NCBI RefSeq assembly: GCF_918698005.1
Contig: NZ_CAKKLJ010000003.1
Span: 310,001 to 374,000 of the forward strand
Direction: 5' to 3'
Source: Microbacterium sp. Bi121
GTDB lineage: Bacteria; Actinomycetota; Actinomycetes; Actinomycetales; Microbacteriaceae
Length of the DNA: 64,000 bases
Shown here piece after piece: positions 43,639-52,223 of this stretch. Each line of letters begins with the position of its first letter. Within the stretch, counting starts at the first letter, position 1. A program made the translations under genes and the position numbers. The notes beneath the pieces are model-generated. The model was not told the DNA's origin. It was given only the letters and a program-made list of their open reading frames with translations, and ran no database searches.

Positions 43639-43676
43639 ATGAAAAACCCGAGAACAACCTCATTGGAGAGGGAACC

Positions 43677-44714
43677 ATGCGCTCACGATTCCGCCGGCTC
43701 GCTGCCATGGCCGCAGTCGCAACCATCTCGATCACCTCACTCGCTGCGTGCTCATCGCAGAGCGCCGGGGGCGAGGAGCCGCTCGTCGGACTGATCATCA
43801 AGACTCAGGACAACCCCTTCTACGTGAAGATGGCGGAGGGGGCCAAAGCCGAAGCGGCTGAGCAGGGATTCACTCTGCAGTCGGCTACCGGTGAGGGCCA
43901 GAGCGACGTCGATTCGCAGATCAAGTCGATCGAGAACTTCATCGCCCGCGGCGCCAAAGCGATCCTGGTCACCCCGGCCGGCGATGGCATCATCCCGGCG
44001 CTGAAGAAGGCGCGTGACGCCGGCATCATGGTCATCGCCCTGGACTCTCCGCTCGGGGATCCGACCGCAGCGGACGGGACCTTCGCCACCGACAACGTGC
44101 AGGCCGGCGTGCTCGTCGGCGAGTGGGCCAAAGAGGCGCTCGGTGACACCGCTCCGCGGATCGCCACGCTCGACCTGAGCACGGATCAGATTCCGGTCGA
44201 CGTCCAGCGCAACCAGGGATTCCTGCAGGGTTTCGGCATCGACGTCGCCGACGACGGCAAGATGTGGGACGAGAAGGACCCGCGTCTGGTCGGTCACGAG
44301 GTCACTGACGCCAACGAGGCCGGCGGGCGCCAGGGCATGGAGAAGCTTCTCCAGAAGGACCCGACGATCAACCTCGTCTACACGATCAACGAACCGACCG
44401 CAGCGGGCGCCTATCAGGCCATCACCGCCGCCGGCAAGCAGGATCAGATCACCGTGGTCTCGGTCGACGGAGGCTGCCCGGGCGTGAAGAACGTCCAGGG
44501 CGGTGTGATCGATGCGACGTCGATGCAGTTCCCCCTGAAGATGGCCGAGCAGGCTGTGCAAGCGGTCAGTGCCTGGCTGGAGGACGGAACCACTCCCGAG
44601 AACAGCCCCGGTCTCGACTTCACCAACACGGGCGTGACTCTGATCACGGATCAGGCCCAGGCCGGCGTCGAGTCCGAGGACGTCGACTGGGGTCTCGAGA
44701 GCTGCTGGGGCTGA
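43677..44714 (+). CDS. Sugar/polyol ABC importer substrate-binding lipoprotein
   Basis: The 345-residue product starts MRSRFRRLAAM after GGAGAGGG; a longer frame from 43602 runs through the promoter and is rejected. The lipobox is SLAAC (C25). The mature domain is ribose/fructose-binding type: GLIIKTQDNPFYVKMAEGAK, AILVTPAGDGIIPAL, VIALDSPLGD and VYTINEPTAAGAYQAI. The next two genes supply the permease and a single-domain ATPase, a set like the FrcBCA fructose importer. Confidence 0.92.
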   Translation: MRSRFRRLAAMAAVATISITSLAACSSQSAGGEEPLVGLIIKTQDNPFYVKMAEGAKAEAAEQGFTLQSATGEGQSDVDSQIKSIENFIARGAKAILVTPAGDGIIPALKKARDAGIMVIALDSPLGDPTAADGTFATDNVQAGVLVGEWAKEALGDTAPRIATLDLSTDQIPVDVQRNQGFLQGFGIDVADDGKMWDEKDPRLVGHEVTDANEAGGRQGMEKLLQKDPTINLVYTINEPTAAGAYQAITAAGKQDQITVVSVDGGCPGVKNVQGGVIDATSMQFPLKMAEQAVQAVSAWLEDGTTPENSPGLDFTNTGVTLITDQAQAGVESEDVDWGLESCWG

Positions 44715-44719
44715 CTCCG

Positions 44720-45784
44720 ATGATGTCTCAGGAGGCCAAGACAGCTTCGGCGACCGCAAGTGAGAGCTCGCCGAAGACGTGGCTGGTGCAGATCGGCAAC
44801 CAGGAGCGCCTGGGGCCGATCCAGTGGGTGGAGCGGCGCATGCTCACCCGTCCACTCATCGGTCCGGCGGCAGTGCTGATCATCGCCGTCATCGCGTTCT
44901 CGATCGCGGCGCCGAACTTCGGCTCGCTCCAGAACTTCTCGCTGATCCTGCAGCAGGTGCAGGTGATCGCAATGCTCGGCATCGCTCAGACCCTGATCAT
45001 CCTCACCGCGGGGATCGACCTGTCGGTCGCGGCGGTCATGCTGCTCGCGCAGGTCGCGATGGGCCGCTTCGCCGTCGCCATCGGGCTGCCGGTGTGGCTC
45101 TCGCTGCTGCTCGGGCTGCTGGTGGCGGTGGCCTGTGGAGCGCTGAACGGTTTCATCGTCACGAAACTGCGCATCCCGCCGTTCATCGCGACGCTCGGCA
45201 CGCTCAGCATCTTCTACGCGCTCAATCTGTTCATCTCCGATGGCGAGAGCGTCCCGTACGCCGACGTCCCCCCGCTGTTCACCTGGTTGGGAACGGGCTT
45301 CAAACTGTTCGGCGCCACGTTCACCTATGGACAGGTGGTCACCGTGCTGATGTTCGTGATCTTCGCCTACATTCTGCGCAACACCGCTTGGGGGACGCAC
45401 ATCTACGCCGTGGGCGACAACGTGGAAGCGGCGCGGCTGACCGGCATCCCGGTGAATCGGGTCCTGATGTCCGTGTACGTGACGGCCGGACTCATCATCG
45501 GCGTCACCGCTTGGCTGCTGATCGGTCGGATCGGCTCGATCTCGCCGACTGCCGGCGTGGAGTACAACCTCGCATCCATCAGTGCGGTGGTGATCGGCGG
45601 AACCAGCCTGTTCGGTGGTCGTGGCCGCATCATGGGCACCCTGTTGGGGGCTCTCATCGTCGGCGTGTTCTCCAGCGGGCTCTCCCTCGTCGGTCTCGAC
45701 AATCTCTGGCAGGAGTTCACGATCGGCATCCTGATCATCGGCGCGGTCGCGGTCGACCAGCGCCTTCGAAAGGTCGGACGGTGA
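44720..45784 (+). CDS. Sugar/polyol ABC importer permease (FrcC-like)
   Basis: The 354-residue product has a 50-residue cytoplasmic lead and about ten membrane spans. Family motifs are TAGIDLSVAAVMLLAQ, LRIPPFIATLGTLSI and VIGGTSLFGGRGRIMG. It lies 5 bases from the binding-protein stop and 4 bases from the ATPase start. Confidence 0.92.
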   Translation: MMSQEAKTASATASESSPKTWLVQIGNQERLGPIQWVERRMLTRPLIGPAAVLIIAVIAFSIAAPNFGSLQNFSLILQQVQVIAMLGIAQTLIILTAGIDLSVAAVMLLAQVAMGRFAVAIGLPVWLSLLLGLLVAVACGALNGFIVTKLRIPPFIATLGTLSIFYALNLFISDGESVPYADVPPLFTWLGTGFKLFGATFTYGQVVTVLMFVIFAYILRNTAWGTHIYAVGDNVEAARLTGIPVNRVLMSVYVTAGLIIGVTAWLLIGRIGSISPTAGVEYNLASISAVVIGGTSLFGGRGRIMGTLLGALIVGVFSSGLSLVGLDNLWQEFTIGILIIGAVAVDQRLRKVGR

Positions 45785-45788
45785 CATC

Positions 45789-46601
45789 ATGACGTCTACG
45801 AATCAGCAACCGCTCGTGATGGAGGCCAGGGGCCTCGTCAAGAGATACGGCCGTGTGGTCGCTCTGGACCATGCCGACTTCGAGATCCGCGCAGGGGAGA
45901 TCCTCGCCGTGGTCGGAGACAACGGTGCGGGCAAGTCCTCGCTCATCCAGTGCCTGGCCGGCGCGAGCCACCCAGATGAGGGGGAGATCTTCATCGGTGG
46001 GAAGAAGGTCGTTCTGGACTCTCCGACCGACGCGCGCGAACGAGGCATCGAGACCGTGTTCCAGTCGCTCGCGGTCTCGCCGGGCCTCGACATCGCCAGC
46101 AATGTGTTCCTCGGGCGCGAACTGCGCCGGCCGGGCTTCGCCGGTTCGGTCCTGCGGATGCTGGACAAGAAGCGGATGCGTGCGGAGGCTCTCGACGCGA
46201 TGTCGCACCTCGGACTTCAGACTCTGCAGGACATCACGCAACCGGTCGAGACCCTCTCCGGAGGGCAGCGTCAGGGTGTCGCGATCGCCCGCGCTGCCGC
46301 ATTCGGCTCCAAGGTCGTCATCCTCGACGAGCCGACCGCCGCTCTGGGCGTGAAGGAGTCCGCCCGCGTGGAGACGCTGATCAAAGAGATCAGCGCCCGC
46401 GGGATCCCGGTGATCCTGATCAGCCACAACATGCCGCAGATCTTCGAGATCGCCGATCGCATCCACATCCAGCGGCTCGGACGCCGACTGGCCATCGTCG
46501 ACACGCGAGAAGTGAAGATGAGCGACACCGTGTCGCTGATGGTCGGTGCAGTCACGCCCGCAGAGCTCGGGCTCGAAGAACACGCCGCCGCGCGCGGCTG
46601 A
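45789..46601 (+). CDS. Sugar/polyol ABC importer ATPase, single domain (FrcA-like)
   Basis: The 270-residue product has one ATPase domain: GDNGAGKSS (Walker A), LSGGQRQGVAIAR (signature), VVILDEPTAALG (Walker B) and ISHNMPQIFEIADRI. It lacks the second domain found in RbsA-type proteins, including the 38152 product, and matches FrcA. The two importers in the window are therefore of different subtypes. Confidence 0.92.
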   Translation: MTSTNQQPLVMEARGLVKRYGRVVALDHADFEIRAGEILAVVGDNGAGKSSLIQCLAGASHPDEGEIFIGGKKVVLDSPTDARERGIETVFQSLAVSPGLDIASNVFLGRELRRPGFAGSVLRMLDKKRMRAEALDAMSHLGLQTLQDITQPVETLSGGQRQGVAIARAAAFGSKVVILDEPTAALGVKESARVETLIKEISARGIPVILISHNMPQIFEIADRIHIQRLGRRLAIVDTREVKMSDTVSLMVGAVTPAELGLEEHAAARG

Positions 46602-46628
46602 CCACCCCCCCACGAGAGGAACAATGAC

Positions 46629-47465
46629 ATGGAACCCGACTACCTGCCCCGCCCAGGCGACGCCCTCGTCGGCAAGGTCGCGCTGATCACCGGCGCAGCC
46701 TCGGGCATCGGCGAGGCCGTCGCCCGCGAGTATGCCGCGAACGGCGCCCGCGTCGCGATGATCGACATCGACGAGGCCCGGCTGAACGAGGTCATCTCCG
46801 ACATCCAGGAGCGTGGCGGTGACGTCGTCGGCATCGTGGGAGACGTCGTCTCGGAGGACCAGGTGCGCGACTTCTTCGCGGAGGTGATCTCTCGTTGGGG
46901 GCAGCTGGACCTGCTCGTCAACAGTGCGGGTCGGGACTCGCTGTCGCCGCCTGTCACCGAGGTGACCCTCGAGGAGTGGAACAAGACGATCGGGCCGAAC
47001 CTCACCGGCGTGTTCCTGTGCTGCCGTGAGGCGTTCCTGATCATGGAGAAGCAGGAGTCCGGCGGTCGGGTCATCAATATGGGATCGTCGTCGACGCGAA
47101 TCGCATCCGGTCCGGGGCACAGCCCGTACCGCGCCAGCAAGCACGGCATGCTCGGGTTCTCGAAGAACATCCTCCTCGAGGGCGTCGACAAGGGGATCGG
47201 CGTCACGGTCCTCAACCCCTCGCACGTGCGCACGCCCATGACCGAGATCATCGACAAGGGGCTCTACGACGGTGACCTCCCCGCGTACACCGAGGGCTGG
47301 CTCGACGAGAAAGAGCTGCGGGAGGGGATCGCAGCGAGCTCGATCGACGTCTCGAACGTGGCCGAAGCTGCGCTGTACATCGCAACGCGCACGCCGGACG
47401 TCACGATCCCGACGTTCTCGCTCTACCCCACGCACAAGGCCCACCGCTACGGGATGGGGGTTTGA
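46629..47465 (+). CDS. SDR sugar/polyol dehydrogenase
   Basis: The 278-residue product has ITGAASGIGEAVAREYAANG, MIDIDEARL (Asp, NAD-type), NSAGRD, and the catalytic YRASKHG. The C-terminus PTFSLYPTHKAHRYGMGV differs from fatty-acid SDRs and resembles polyol dehydrogenases. GAGAGGA precedes the start. It is followed at one base by a zinc-type dehydrogenase gene, so the operon carries several steps of polyol or sugar oxidation. Confidence 0.85.
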   Translation: MEPDYLPRPGDALVGKVALITGAASGIGEAVAREYAANGARVAMIDIDEARLNEVISDIQERGGDVVGIVGDVVSEDQVRDFFAEVISRWGQLDLLVNSAGRDSLSPPVTEVTLEEWNKTIGPNLTGVFLCCREAFLIMEKQESGGRVINMGSSSTRIASGPGHSPYRASKHGMLGFSKNILLEGVDKGIGVTVLNPSHVRTPMTEIIDKGLYDGDLPAYTEGWLDEKELREGIAASSIDVSNVAEAALYIATRTPDVTIPTFSLYPTHKAHRYGMGV

Positions 47466-47466
47466 C

Positions 47467-48567
47467 GTGAAGGCCGCAGTTCTCCGCGGTGTCCGCGACA
47501 TCGAGATCACCGAAGTGCCGCAGCCTGAGCCGGTCGGCGTCGACTCGACGCTGGTGCGGATGGACGCCGTCGGCGTCTGCGGTTCCGACGTTCTCAGGTT
47601 CGGAGTGGGCAAGGGCTACGGGTTCCCTCTTGTGCTGGGCCATGAGATGGTGGCGACGCTCGTCGAGGACTCGCCGTCCGGCCGTCACAAGGCCGGTGCG
47701 CGGGTGGCGCTCTTCCCGTGCATCCCGCGACCTGAGGACCCGATGACCGAGATCGGCGAGTTCGCGCTGGGTACGGAGTACGACTACTTCGGCTCCCGGC
47801 GTGACGGCGGTCTGCAGGAGTACCTCAGGGTTCCGGAGCGCAACCTCTTCCCTCTGCGGGACGACATGAGCCTGATCGAAGGCGCGCTGGTCGAGCCCGC
47901 CGGTGTGGCGCTCCATGCGGTCCGCAAAGCCCCGATCACTCCCAACGCCTCGGCGCTGGTCATCGGCGCCGGCCCGATCGGCCTCTTCGCCGCGCAGTGG
48001 CTGCGGGTTCTCGGAGCGACCAGAGTGATCGTCGCCGACATCGATGGGCACAAGCGTGCGCTCGCGGACGAACTGGGCTTCGAGACAATCGACGCAGGCG
48101 CGGGGCCATCGGATCAGCAGGTGCTCGAGGCCACCGGCGGACGCGGAGTGGACATCGCCGTGGAAGCGAGCGGGCTGGCGCTGACCTTCCTGCAGGCGAT
48201 CGGCGCGGCCGCACATTCCGGACACGTGATCCTGCTCGGCGATCTGAGCGACGACGCCGTGCTCTCGAAGGAGGCTGTGTCGCGGATACTCCGGCGCGAG
48301 CTGGTCCTGCACGGGACGTGGAATGCGAAGATCACTCCACACGGGCACAGCGAGTGGGACATGGTCATCGCCCATCTGGGACGCACGGTGATCGGCACCG
48401 ATCTGGTCAGCCACATCGTCGATATGGCTGACGCGCAGTCCACCTTCACGGCGCTCGCCGATCGTGCACGATGGTCGAACAAGACGATCTTCGCCGTCTC
48501 GGACGCGGCGCGAGCGGAGGCCGCTGGAGTCCTGGCCGGATCGTTCTCGGCGGGGGTGACGCGATGA
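47467..48567 (+). CDS. Medium-chain dehydrogenase B lacking the structural zinc loop
   Basis: The 366-residue product is related to galactitol-1-phosphate/sorbitol dehydrogenases: GVCGSDVLRFG and VLGHEMVATL supply catalytic-zinc ligands, and VIGAGPIGLFAAQWLRVLGA is the cofactor site. Where relatives have the four-cysteine loop it reads PCIPRPEDPMTEIGEFALGT, so the structural zinc is lost, while the following YDYFGSRRDGG is kept. The GTG start is one base past the SDR stop; its own stop overlaps the next gene by four bases. Confidence 0.87.
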   Translation: MKAAVLRGVRDIEITEVPQPEPVGVDSTLVRMDAVGVCGSDVLRFGVGKGYGFPLVLGHEMVATLVEDSPSGRHKAGARVALFPCIPRPEDPMTEIGEFALGTEYDYFGSRRDGGLQEYLRVPERNLFPLRDDMSLIEGALVEPAGVALHAVRKAPITPNASALVIGAGPIGLFAAQWLRVLGATRVIVADIDGHKRALADELGFETIDAGAGPSDQQVLEATGGRGVDIAVEASGLALTFLQAIGAAAHSGHVILLGDLSDDAVLSKEAVSRILRRELVLHGTWNAKITPHGHSEWDMVIAHLGRTVIGTDLVSHIVDMADAQSTFTALADRARWSNKTIFAVSDAARAEAAGVLAGSFSAGVTR

Positions 48568-49604
48568 AGGCGGCAGTGTTCCGTGGCCCCGGTGTCATCG
48601 AGATCGATGACATCCCGGTGCCCGACATCGGTGCAGGCGATGTGCTGATCAAGGTGCGCGCGGCCAGTGTCTGCGGCACGGACCTCCGCATCATGAAGCA
48701 CGGTCACTTCCGGCTGCCCGAAGGGCAGCAGCGAGTGCTCGGGCATGAGGTTGCAGGCGACGTCGTCGACGTCGGCGCCGAGGTCGTCGGCTTCTCCCTC
48801 GGCGACAGGGTCTCCGTCGTACCCAACGTCGGATGCGGGAAGTGCTCGATGTGCGCACGCGGGCTGAACCAGCTCTGCCCCGACTACGAGGCGTTCGGGA
48901 TCACCATGAACGGTGGCTTCGCCGAGTACATGCGCGTTCCGGCTCATGCGATCGAGCGGGGAAACCTGATGGTCGTCCCCGATGCGCTGACGTTCGAGGA
49001 GGCGGCGATCCTGGAGCCGATGGCGTGCTGTCTGCACGGCCAGCGCAAGGTCGACGTGCAACCGGACGACGTGGTCGTCATCCTCGGCGCCGGCCCCATC
49101 GGATGCTTCCACACTCTGCTCGCCAAGCAGCAGGGCGTGCGGACCGTGATCGTCTCGAACACCAGGCAGCCTCGCCTGGACATCGCGCGGCGACTGGGGG
49201 CGGACATCACCGTGAACGGTCAGCAGGATCTGTATGCGGAGGTCCAGCGGGCCACGGACGGACAGGGGGCTGATGTGGTGATCACCTGCGTCTCCAACCC
49301 GAACGTGATCGCTGGAGCGACGGACCTGATCGGCCGACTGGGGCGGATCAATGTGTTCTCCGGTCTGGGCGATCAGGCTCGTCCCGCGATCGACGTGAAC
49401 TCATTGCACTATCGGGAGCAGACGATCACCGGCACCACCGGTGCGAGCGTCCGTGACTACGCGGACGTGCGGCAACTGGCGGCCTCTCCTGGCGTGGATC
49501 TCTCTCCTGTCATCACCGATCGGTTCGCACTGGACGACATCGAGGCGGCGATGCTCCAGTCCGCATCGGGCACCGGAATGAAGTCCGTGGTGCTCTTCGG
49601 CTGA
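48564..49604 (+). CDS. Zinc-type medium-chain polyol dehydrogenase C
   Basis: The 346-residue product is sorbitol-dehydrogenase-like. Catalytic zinc ligands lie in SVCGTDLRIMKHG and VLGHEVAG, all four structural cysteines in GCGKCSMCARGLNQLC, the second-shell Glu in ILEPMACC, and the cofactor site in ILGAGPIGCFHTLL. It overlaps dehydrogenase B by four bases and ends the importer-dehydrogenase operon. A hairpin follows. Confidence 0.9.
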   Translation: MKAAVFRGPGVIEIDDIPVPDIGAGDVLIKVRAASVCGTDLRIMKHGHFRLPEGQQRVLGHEVAGDVVDVGAEVVGFSLGDRVSVVPNVGCGKCSMCARGLNQLCPDYEAFGITMNGGFAEYMRVPAHAIERGNLMVVPDALTFEEAAILEPMACCLHGQRKVDVQPDDVVVILGAGPIGCFHTLLAKQQGVRTVIVSNTRQPRLDIARRLGADITVNGQQDLYAEVQRATDGQGADVVITCVSNPNVIAGATDLIGRLGRINVFSGLGDQARPAIDVNSLHYREQTITGTTGASVRDYADVRQLAASPGVDLSPVITDRFALDDIEAAMLQSASGTGMKSVVLFG

Positions 49605-49630
49605 TCATGCTCGATGACACGGGAAGACGC

Positions 49631-49667
49631 ACCGGCCCGAGACGCAGACCGGCGTCTCGGGTCGGTG
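49631..49667 (+). terminator. Terminator between dehydrogenase C and the RpiR gene
   Basis: ACCGGCCCGAGACGC (49631-49645), loop AGACCG, GCGTCTCGGGTCGGT (49652-49666), with one G-T wobble. The -10 box of the next gene begins six bases on, so one transcript ends where the next begins. Confidence 0.75.
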
Positions 49668-49684
49668 CGGCATATGATCGAGCC

Positions 49685-50581
49685 GTGAGCGATGCCGATC
49701 CCGTAAACCTCCTGCACCAGATCTCGCGCAGGGCGGGATCGATGAGCCCCGCTCTGCGAGGAGTCGCAGAGGTGATCCTCGCAGACCCGGAAGCCGCACA
49801 GTCCATGTCGATAACGGAGCTGGCGGGCCGAGCGGGAGTGGCCGATTCAACGGTGTCCCGCTTCATCCGCGATCTGCATCTCGACGGCTACAACCAGCTC
49901 CGTCTCGGTATCGCGCAGGCGATCTACTCGCGCCGTGCCGACGTCGGCACGGACTCGGAGTGGGTGTACGAGGGCATCCTCAAGGACGATCCGCAGGGCG
50001 TCGTGATCGAGAAGGTTCTGCATGGCAGCATCGATGCGCTCGTCCGCAGTGCCGAGCGGATCGACCCCGAGACGGTCAGCGCCATCGTCGATCGGGTTCA
50101 CGACGCCACGTCGCTGTACTTCGTCGCGATGGGGTCGTCGTCGACGGTCGCTGAGAGCGCGGTGCTGCGTTTCACACGCGCCGGCAAGAGCTGCATCTTC
50201 TTCCGTGACCAGTCGGCACAGGCGTTCGGGGCCGCCACCCTGCGCCCGACCGATCTGCTGTTCGCCATCAGCGACTCCGGCGACTCCACCCCGGTGCTGG
50301 CTGCGGTGGAGATCGCCCGCGTCCACGGAGTGCACATCGTCGCGCTCACATCGGTGCTGCAGTCGGCCCTCGCCGGGATGGCCGACACCGTGATGCTGAC
50401 CTCCGGTGCGATGGCGAGCTCCGATGTCTATGGGGAGTCGGTGACGGCGAAGTGGGGCCAGCTGCTCGCGATCGACGTCCTCTACGCGAACTACGCGACC
50501 CGCTACTTCAGCGAGGCTGAGGAGCACCTTCGCGAGAGCTACCTCTCGGCCATCAAGCCGACCCGCAGCCAGCGCGGGTGA
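49685..50581 (+). CDS. MurR/RpiR-family transcriptional regulator
   Basis: The 298-residue product has an N-terminal helix-turn-helix (SMSITELAGRAGVADSTVSR, FIRDLHLDGYNQLRLGIAQ) and a SIS sugar-phosphate-binding domain with FVAMGSSSTVAESAVLRF and LLFAISDSGDSTPVL. TATGAT at 49673-49678 lies exactly 6 bases before the GTG, a textbook leaderless start. It is the likely reader of the GAARRAAWTTC sites at 41852, 43617, 52151 and 54087 and would sense a sugar phosphate made by the arm-1 kinase. Confidence 0.9.
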   Translation: MSDADPVNLLHQISRRAGSMSPALRGVAEVILADPEAAQSMSITELAGRAGVADSTVSRFIRDLHLDGYNQLRLGIAQAIYSRRADVGTDSEWVYEGILKDDPQGVVIEKVLHGSIDALVRSAERIDPETVSAIVDRVHDATSLYFVAMGSSSTVAESAVLRFTRAGKSCIFFRDQSAQAFGAATLRPTDLLFAISDSGDSTPVLAAVEIARVHGVHIVALTSVLQSALAGMADTVMLTSGAMASSDVYGESVTAKWGQLLAIDVLYANYATRYFSEAEEHLRESYLSAIKPTRSQRG

Positions 50582-50590
50582 CGCCGGGCG

Positions 50591-52090
50591 TCAGTGCTCG
50601 GCCCAGTCGAGGGAGCGCTGCACAGCCTTGCGCCACCCGGCGTACAGACGCGCACGGGTGTCCTGGTCCATCTGCGGCGTGAAGGTCCGATCGATGGCGA
50701 CGGTGCCGTGCAGCTCCTCCTGGGATGCCCAGAACCCGACCGCGAGTCCGGCGAGGAACGCCGCACCGCGCGCCGTCGACTCCGTGACCATCGGGCGATC
50801 GACCGGCACCCCGAGCTGGTCGGCCTGGAACTGCAGGTGGAAGTCGTTCGTCGCCGCGCCGCCGTCGACTCGCAACGCCGGCAGCGGATTCCCGGACTCT
50901 GCGGTCATCGCGTCGATCACGTCGCGGTAGGAATAGCTCATCGACTCGAGCGCCGCGCGCACGATGTGCGCCCGCCCCGCGCCCGGGGTGAGCCCCATCA
51001 TCGCCGCGCGGGCGTACTGATCCCAATAGGGCGATGCGAGACCGGTGAACGCGGGAACGAAGTACACACCGGCCGTGTCAGGCACCGAGGCCGCGATCTC
51101 TGCGGACTCCGAGAGATCGTCGATCACGCGAAGCTCGTCGCGCAGCCACTTCATCGGCACGCCGACGGCGAAGAAGACGCCCTCCAGCGCGTACTCCACC
51201 CGGTCGCCCAACCCCCAGGCCACCGTCGTGATCAGGCCGGCGTCGGACAGCACCGGCGACGTTCCGGTGTTCATCATCACCGAGCCACCCGTGCCGTATG
51301 TGGCTTTCACGGACCCTGGTGTGAAGCACGCCTGGCCGAACAGAGCCGATTGCTGATCGCCGGCCGCCGACGCGACAGAGAGCGGTGAGTCGAAGCCAGC
51401 GGCGTTCCCCGTGGTTCCGTAGACCTCGCTCGACGGTCGCGGTTCGGGCAGGATCGCCCTCGGCACACGCAGCAGTTCGAGGATCTGGTCGTCCCAGTCG
51501 AGCGTGTGGATGTTGAAGCACATCGTGCGGGATGCGTTCGAGTAGTCGGTGACATGCGCGGCGCCGTCGGTGAGCTTCCAGATCAGCCACGAGTCGATCG
51601 TCCCCGCGAGCAGCTCACCGCGTTCTGCACGGTCGCGCGCGCCGGCGACGTTGTCGAGGATCCACGCGATCTTCGTGCCGGAGAAGTACGTGTCGATGGG
51701 AAGGCCGGTGATCTCGCGGATCCTGTCCGCGTGGCCTGCGTCACGCAACGCATCGCACGTCGCGGCGGTGCGGCGGTCCTGCCAGACGAGCGCATTGTGT
51801 ATCGGTCGTCCGGTCGCGGCGTCCCACACCACGGCGGTCTCGCGCTGGTTGGTGATGCCGATCGCTGCGACCTGCGCTGCGCTGATGCCGGATTCCGACA
51901 GGACGCGATGCGCCACACCCAGCTGAGCCTCCCAGATGACCTCGGCGTCGTGCTCGACCCAGCCGGGCTCTGGGTAGTGCTGAGCGAACTCGTCCTGTGC
52001 GATGTGCGTGATCGAGCCGTCCTTGGCGAACAGGATGGCTCGTACGCTGCCGGTGCCCGCGTCTAGGGCGAGGACGTGGGTAGTGCTCAT
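50591..52090 (-). CDS. FGGY-family kinase, glycerol kinase-like
   Basis: The 499-residue product is closest to GlpK: LALDAGTGSVRAILF, GITNQRETAVVWD, ALVWQDRRTA, YFSGTKIAWILDNV, AGDQQSALFGQ, GTGGSVMMNTG and LRVDGGAATNDF. There is no glycerol facilitator or glycerol-3-phosphate dehydrogenase nearby, and it sits among sugar dehydrogenases and a transketolase. A ketose such as dihydroxyacetone, erythrulose or apulose is therefore a reasonable alternative substrate. The start is ATG 52090 or GTG 52102. An RpiR-type site lies about 60 bases upstream. Confidence 0.85.
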   Translation of the reverse strand: MSTTHVLALDAGTGSVRAILFAKDGSITHIAQDEFAQHYPEPGWVEHDAEVIWEAQLGVAHRVLSESGISAAQVAAIGITNQRETAVVWDAATGRPIHNALVWQDRRTAATCDALRDAGHADRIREITGLPIDTYFSGTKIAWILDNVAGARDRAERGELLAGTIDSWLIWKLTDGAAHVTDYSNASRTMCFNIHTLDWDDQILELLRVPRAILPEPRPSSEVYGTTGNAAGFDSPLSVASAAGDQQSALFGQACFTPGSVKATYGTGGSVMMNTGTSPVLSDAGLITTVAWGLGDRVEYALEGVFFAVGVPMKWLRDELRVIDDLSESAEIAASVPDTAGVYFVPAFTGLASPYWDQYARAAMMGLTPGAGRAHIVRAALESMSYSYRDVIDAMTAESGNPLPALRVDGGAATNDFHLQFQADQLGVPVDRPMVTESTARGAAFLAGLAVGFWASQEELHGTVAIDRTFTPQMDQDTRARLYAGWRKAVQRSLDWAEH

Positions 52091-52150
52091 TTCGGGTACC
52101 ACTTCCTTGTGATGATTCGATCGTCCCAGATCTCGTGAAGAGATCGTGCG

Positions 52151-52167
52151 GTAGAAAAAAATTCTGA
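52151..52167. promoter_or_regulatory. Weaker RpiR operator candidate between kinase and dehydrogenase D
   Basis: GTAGAAAAAAATTCTGA contains GAAAAAAATTC, 9 of 11 positions of GAAGAAATTTC. It lies in the divergent promoter region of the kinase and dehydrogenase D genes. Confidence 0.4.
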
Positions 52168-52223
52168 TGTTGAGACTAATGTAGAAATCCTTATTGGTCT
52201 ACCCCGACGTCGAGGAGACGGAC

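Noticed and set aside
43602..43676. Binding-protein start at 43602
   Set aside because: The ATG precedes the predicted operator and -10 box, and the extra residues would disrupt the lipoprotein signal.
50591..52090. Calling the arm-1 kinase a dedicated glycerol kinase
   Set aside because: Sequence is GlpK-like, but no glycerol uptake or oxidation gene is nearby and the gene lies in a sugar/polyol locus; substrate left open.
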